Assembly (NCBI GenBank): GCA_024734555.1
Contig: JANPWX010000201.1
Coordinates: 558,001-622,000, forward strand
Source: Trochalopteron elliotii
Taxonomy: Eukaryota; Chordata; Aves; Passeriformes; Leiothrichidae
Direction of reading: 5' to 3'
Length of the DNA stretch: 64,000 bases
Shown here: piece by piece, positions 61,261-64,000 of the stretch
Layout of the letters: every line of letters begins with the position of its first letter
Numbering within the stretch: the first letter of the stretch is position 1
Made by a program: the position numbers and the translations under genes
Notes under the pieces: generated by a model
Seen by the model: only the letters and a program-made list of their open reading frames with translations
What the model was told of the DNA's origin: nothing
Databases searched by the model: none

Positions 61261-64000
61261 AATGATTTTAAAAGCAAGAGAAGCTTCAGAGTTGCACAAA
61301 TAGATGAGTAATTATATTTATTTTAATTTTTTTATAGCTATCTTTTTCAAGGTTTTCTTCATCTGTATGCAAGAAACTTTGAGCCTTGGTAAAATTCTCA
61401 TGCAGCAGCTTTTATCCAACTAAACTTGTCCTTAGTGAAACACAGTAGAATAAGTCATTATGGGTATTATTCCTCTCTTTCTACTTGTGTCCATATTTCA
61501 ATAATTGCATTAACCTTGGCCAGACACTACGGTGTTTTCTGGGGTAGAGTAGTAAATGTTTAGGTAAATTCTGAAACCTTTATGGGTTTGATGTGTTCAA
61601 GGAATTAAAATATTTGCACTTTCATGCGTGTGCTAAAGTTACTATATCGTGATTCTCTCCATTGCTTCTTGATGTGTGAACGAAGAAGTTCAAAGCATGG
61701 AGGAAAAACTTCCTAATCTATGTAATTGCTTAACATTTTCCTGTCTCTTCACACATATATGAAAGAAACCAGCAGGCTATGTGATCTTTAAAAAAAATCT
61801 TCTAAGGTATAGAGACTGAAAATGTGGTGTGAACCATGGGCGTGTTTGGGCTCTTTTGAATGAATGTTTTGTGGCATCAGGTAATACTTGAAGGAGAGCA
61901 CCAAAATGGGACAGTGTTTATTAGGATTTTTAGAAAAATTTCGTAAATATCACCATGGCAAAGAAGGTTCGGAATAACTCTAGGATATAGCAGAAAGATT
62001 AGAAAGGATGCTGTAGGAAATGTTGTATAATTTCTCAATTTCCCGGGCAAATCTGGCAAGAATGGCAGTACTAGTTGGAGGAGAAATTGTGGTGTTGTGG
62101 TGTGATTGGCACAGGCAGTGTTGTGGTGCTCTGCAAATCTGCCATGACAATGACTTTCTACTTCTTGGGTTGCATTTCCCAGATCCCAAGTCAGCTACAG
62201 AGTGTAATCACATGCTAAGTCTGTCTTTATTCAAGATGTTCTTGAGGATGTTTATCTTTCAGGAGCTTCAGTGGCACCAGGCCGATACCCAAAATCGAGC
62301 ACGTATTTAAGAGCTTTTCCAAAGTGTGGTTCTGTCCTGAGTTAGAGCAGTGCAGTGGAAATGTTTCAGAGAAGGAAACAACTCCCTGCTATCTCCTTCT
62401 GTTTGATCACAGCCTTTTTGATCTGCAGCTGCCTGTACTTTTTAATGGACTGCTTTCCAAGTAGGGCCATGAAATGTCACTTATGGCTGCTGAGGAGCAG
62501 AACACTTTGGCACTGTGGGGAGAGCGGTAATTCGGGAAAGAGGAGGGTAGCTGGAGAGCTGTGCCCAGGAGGCAGCGTGTGGCTCCCTGTAACCCAGATC
62601 CCTGCTGCTTTGAATCCTTTCCAAGCACTGCAGTGCAAATAACTAATAATAACAGAGCTGTTGCTGGGGGAAAGAATCATCCTTGTAAGTAAGTTCACAT
62701 CAGATGCAGTGGGATGCCTGCAAACTTGAACGTTAGACTGGGGGGAACAAAGCAGGAACCATAAGCTTCTTAGATTTGCAGGGGCAGTTTTGTATGAGTT
62801 TTCCCAGCTTCCTGTGAGGAGAAATATTTTCAAAATGGGTCTGATTGCTAATCTGATTATGCCAGCTCGGAAGTTAAATTGAAACATGAAAAAAATGAAG
62901 GCATTTGGAGTTATGAATTAATTAAAAAACTAATTAGGACAGATAAAAGCAATGCAAGCCAGGGAATTGTTTTTTTTATCTTGGAATAAGAGCATTTAAA
63001 TTGAAAAGATGACATTAAACAAAGCCTACAAACAACTGGAAACCATGTTAGGAGAAAGATAAGTCCTAAAAGGGGATTTTTTGTTTTACATCATGATACT
63101 GCTTTCCAAAACGTATTTCTGAAAAGGGAACAGCAGCTTAGAGGAGAGGATGTCTGTAGGCTAAGGGACAGCTGGAAAAAAAATGCTGAATGGAGACTGA
63201 GTAGATGGGAGAGATACAGGGCTGGTGAGTCTCAGCTCCACTATTGTCTGTTAAAGGAGTGGCCATGGGTGGCAGTGCTGCTGTACATTGGGATTTTAGG
63301 GCAGGATCATTTGTGGGACACTAACTCCCAACTGGGTGATGGGGAAATCCATGGCCCTGGGCCATCCCTGCCTGCACCAGGCATTGCTCCTGCACCATGA
63401 GTGGTTGCAGGCCTTTGGAGGACCAAGAGGAAGAGGAGGATGTTTTCTAATCACAAGTACAGAAAAGTTGCATTCAGACTTTTTCTTTCAGAGCAAATTG
63501 TCCAGGAATGTATAATGAGTGCCTCAACCATCTGTCCATAACACCTTTGGTATGAAAATGTTGCTGGGCTGGTTAATATATGCTAACAGTGAATACAAAC
63601 TGCAATGAATGATGAAACATCGGTGCACTGACTGGAGGAGTCAGGGATTACTTCCAGAGATCAGATGAGAAGAAACTCGTTGCTCTCAAGCACTGGAAAA
63701 CAGCTAGAGGGGGACAGCCTGGACACACTGACACTGCTGTGAGGCCCTCAGGCACCAGATCTTCCCCACTGGGGTTTGTACTGAGAGCATCCATAACAAA
63801 TAACCAGGGAGGGCTGCTCAGAAGGTGAGCACTGCAGGCCTGGGAGTCCTGACAAACAGAGGGCTCTGGAGAGCATCCCTGGCATGGTGCAGGGGCAGAG
63901 AGAGCCATGCTGTGCCACCCCACCCCAAAGGATCCTTTGGGTGCCACTGCCTTGAAAAGTGGGCATACTTCACTTCACACTTCACACACCCTGGGCACAC
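61261..64000. other. Gene-free stretch to the window end
   Basis: No supported gene or repeat family was seen. The last 800 bp are GC-richer and open in several overlapping minus-strand frames (60-99 codons), three of which overlap one another, as expected of stop-poor sequence. A minus-strand frame of 136 codons at 62477-62887 lacks a recognisable domain. Confidence 0.5.

Noticed and set aside
62477..62887. 136-codon minus-strand frame
   Set aside because: No recognisable domain. It overlaps two forward frames of equal quality in a GC-rich patch.
1..64000. CRISPR arrays, bacterial operons, tRNA or rRNA genes
   Set aside because: No regularly spaced repeats, no Shine-Dalgarno-linked gene sets, and no tRNA B-box-like or rRNA core words were recognised.

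Overview
This 64 kb window looks like non-coding vertebrate DNA, most likely from a bird and possibly a songbird. The evidence is two 3'-end fragments of CR1 LINE retrotransposons of the avian type (2190-2432 and 49950-50058) and a degraded long terminal repeat resembling an ERVL-class LTR family of birds (about 35493-35885). There are no recognisable Alu, B1, MIR or L1 copies, few interspersed repeats overall, and CpG is scarce outside small clusters. Crocodilians and turtles also carry CR1, so the bird assignment is an inference.

I found no protein-coding gene, exon, tRNA, rRNA, snRNA, CRISPR array or bacterial-type operon that I can support. The longest open frames (117-148 codons) have no recognisable domain. 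The longest of all (55198-55644, minus strand) is an artefact of a 52-bp tandem repeat. The window is therefore best read as an intergenic interval or part of a long intron. Short exons lacking a recognisable family cannot be excluded by eye.

Layout. 1-245: CpG-rich edge with a small 9-bp repeat. 245-2190: unremarkable. 2190-2432: CR1 fragment. 2433-6890: gene-free with one nested duplication. 6890-7210: small CpG cluster. 7210-15340: gene-free, with a few perfect palindromes and consensus CRE and E-box words. 15340-16560: AT-rich block that reads like a conserved non-coding element. 16560-29000: gene-free with small tandem duplications and one poly-A/poly-C tract. 29000-35490: AT-rich, with hairpins and two further blocks rich in homeodomain-type words. 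35493-36005: LTR remnant followed by a 12-bp-stem hairpin. 36006-43497: gene-free. 43498-43785: purine-rich tract. 43786-49950: gene-free, including an AT-rich block with a POU octamer and a long imperfect hairpin at 46715-46760. 49950-50058: second CR1. 50058-55338: gene-free. 55339-55500: 52-bp minisatellite. 55501-64000: gene-free, with another AT-rich block around 61005-61260.

No undescribed biological system could be identified. The most useful leads are the AT-rich blocks that could be developmental enhancers, the LTR remnant, the hairpins and the minisatellite. Each needs an alignment or expression check that could not be run here.
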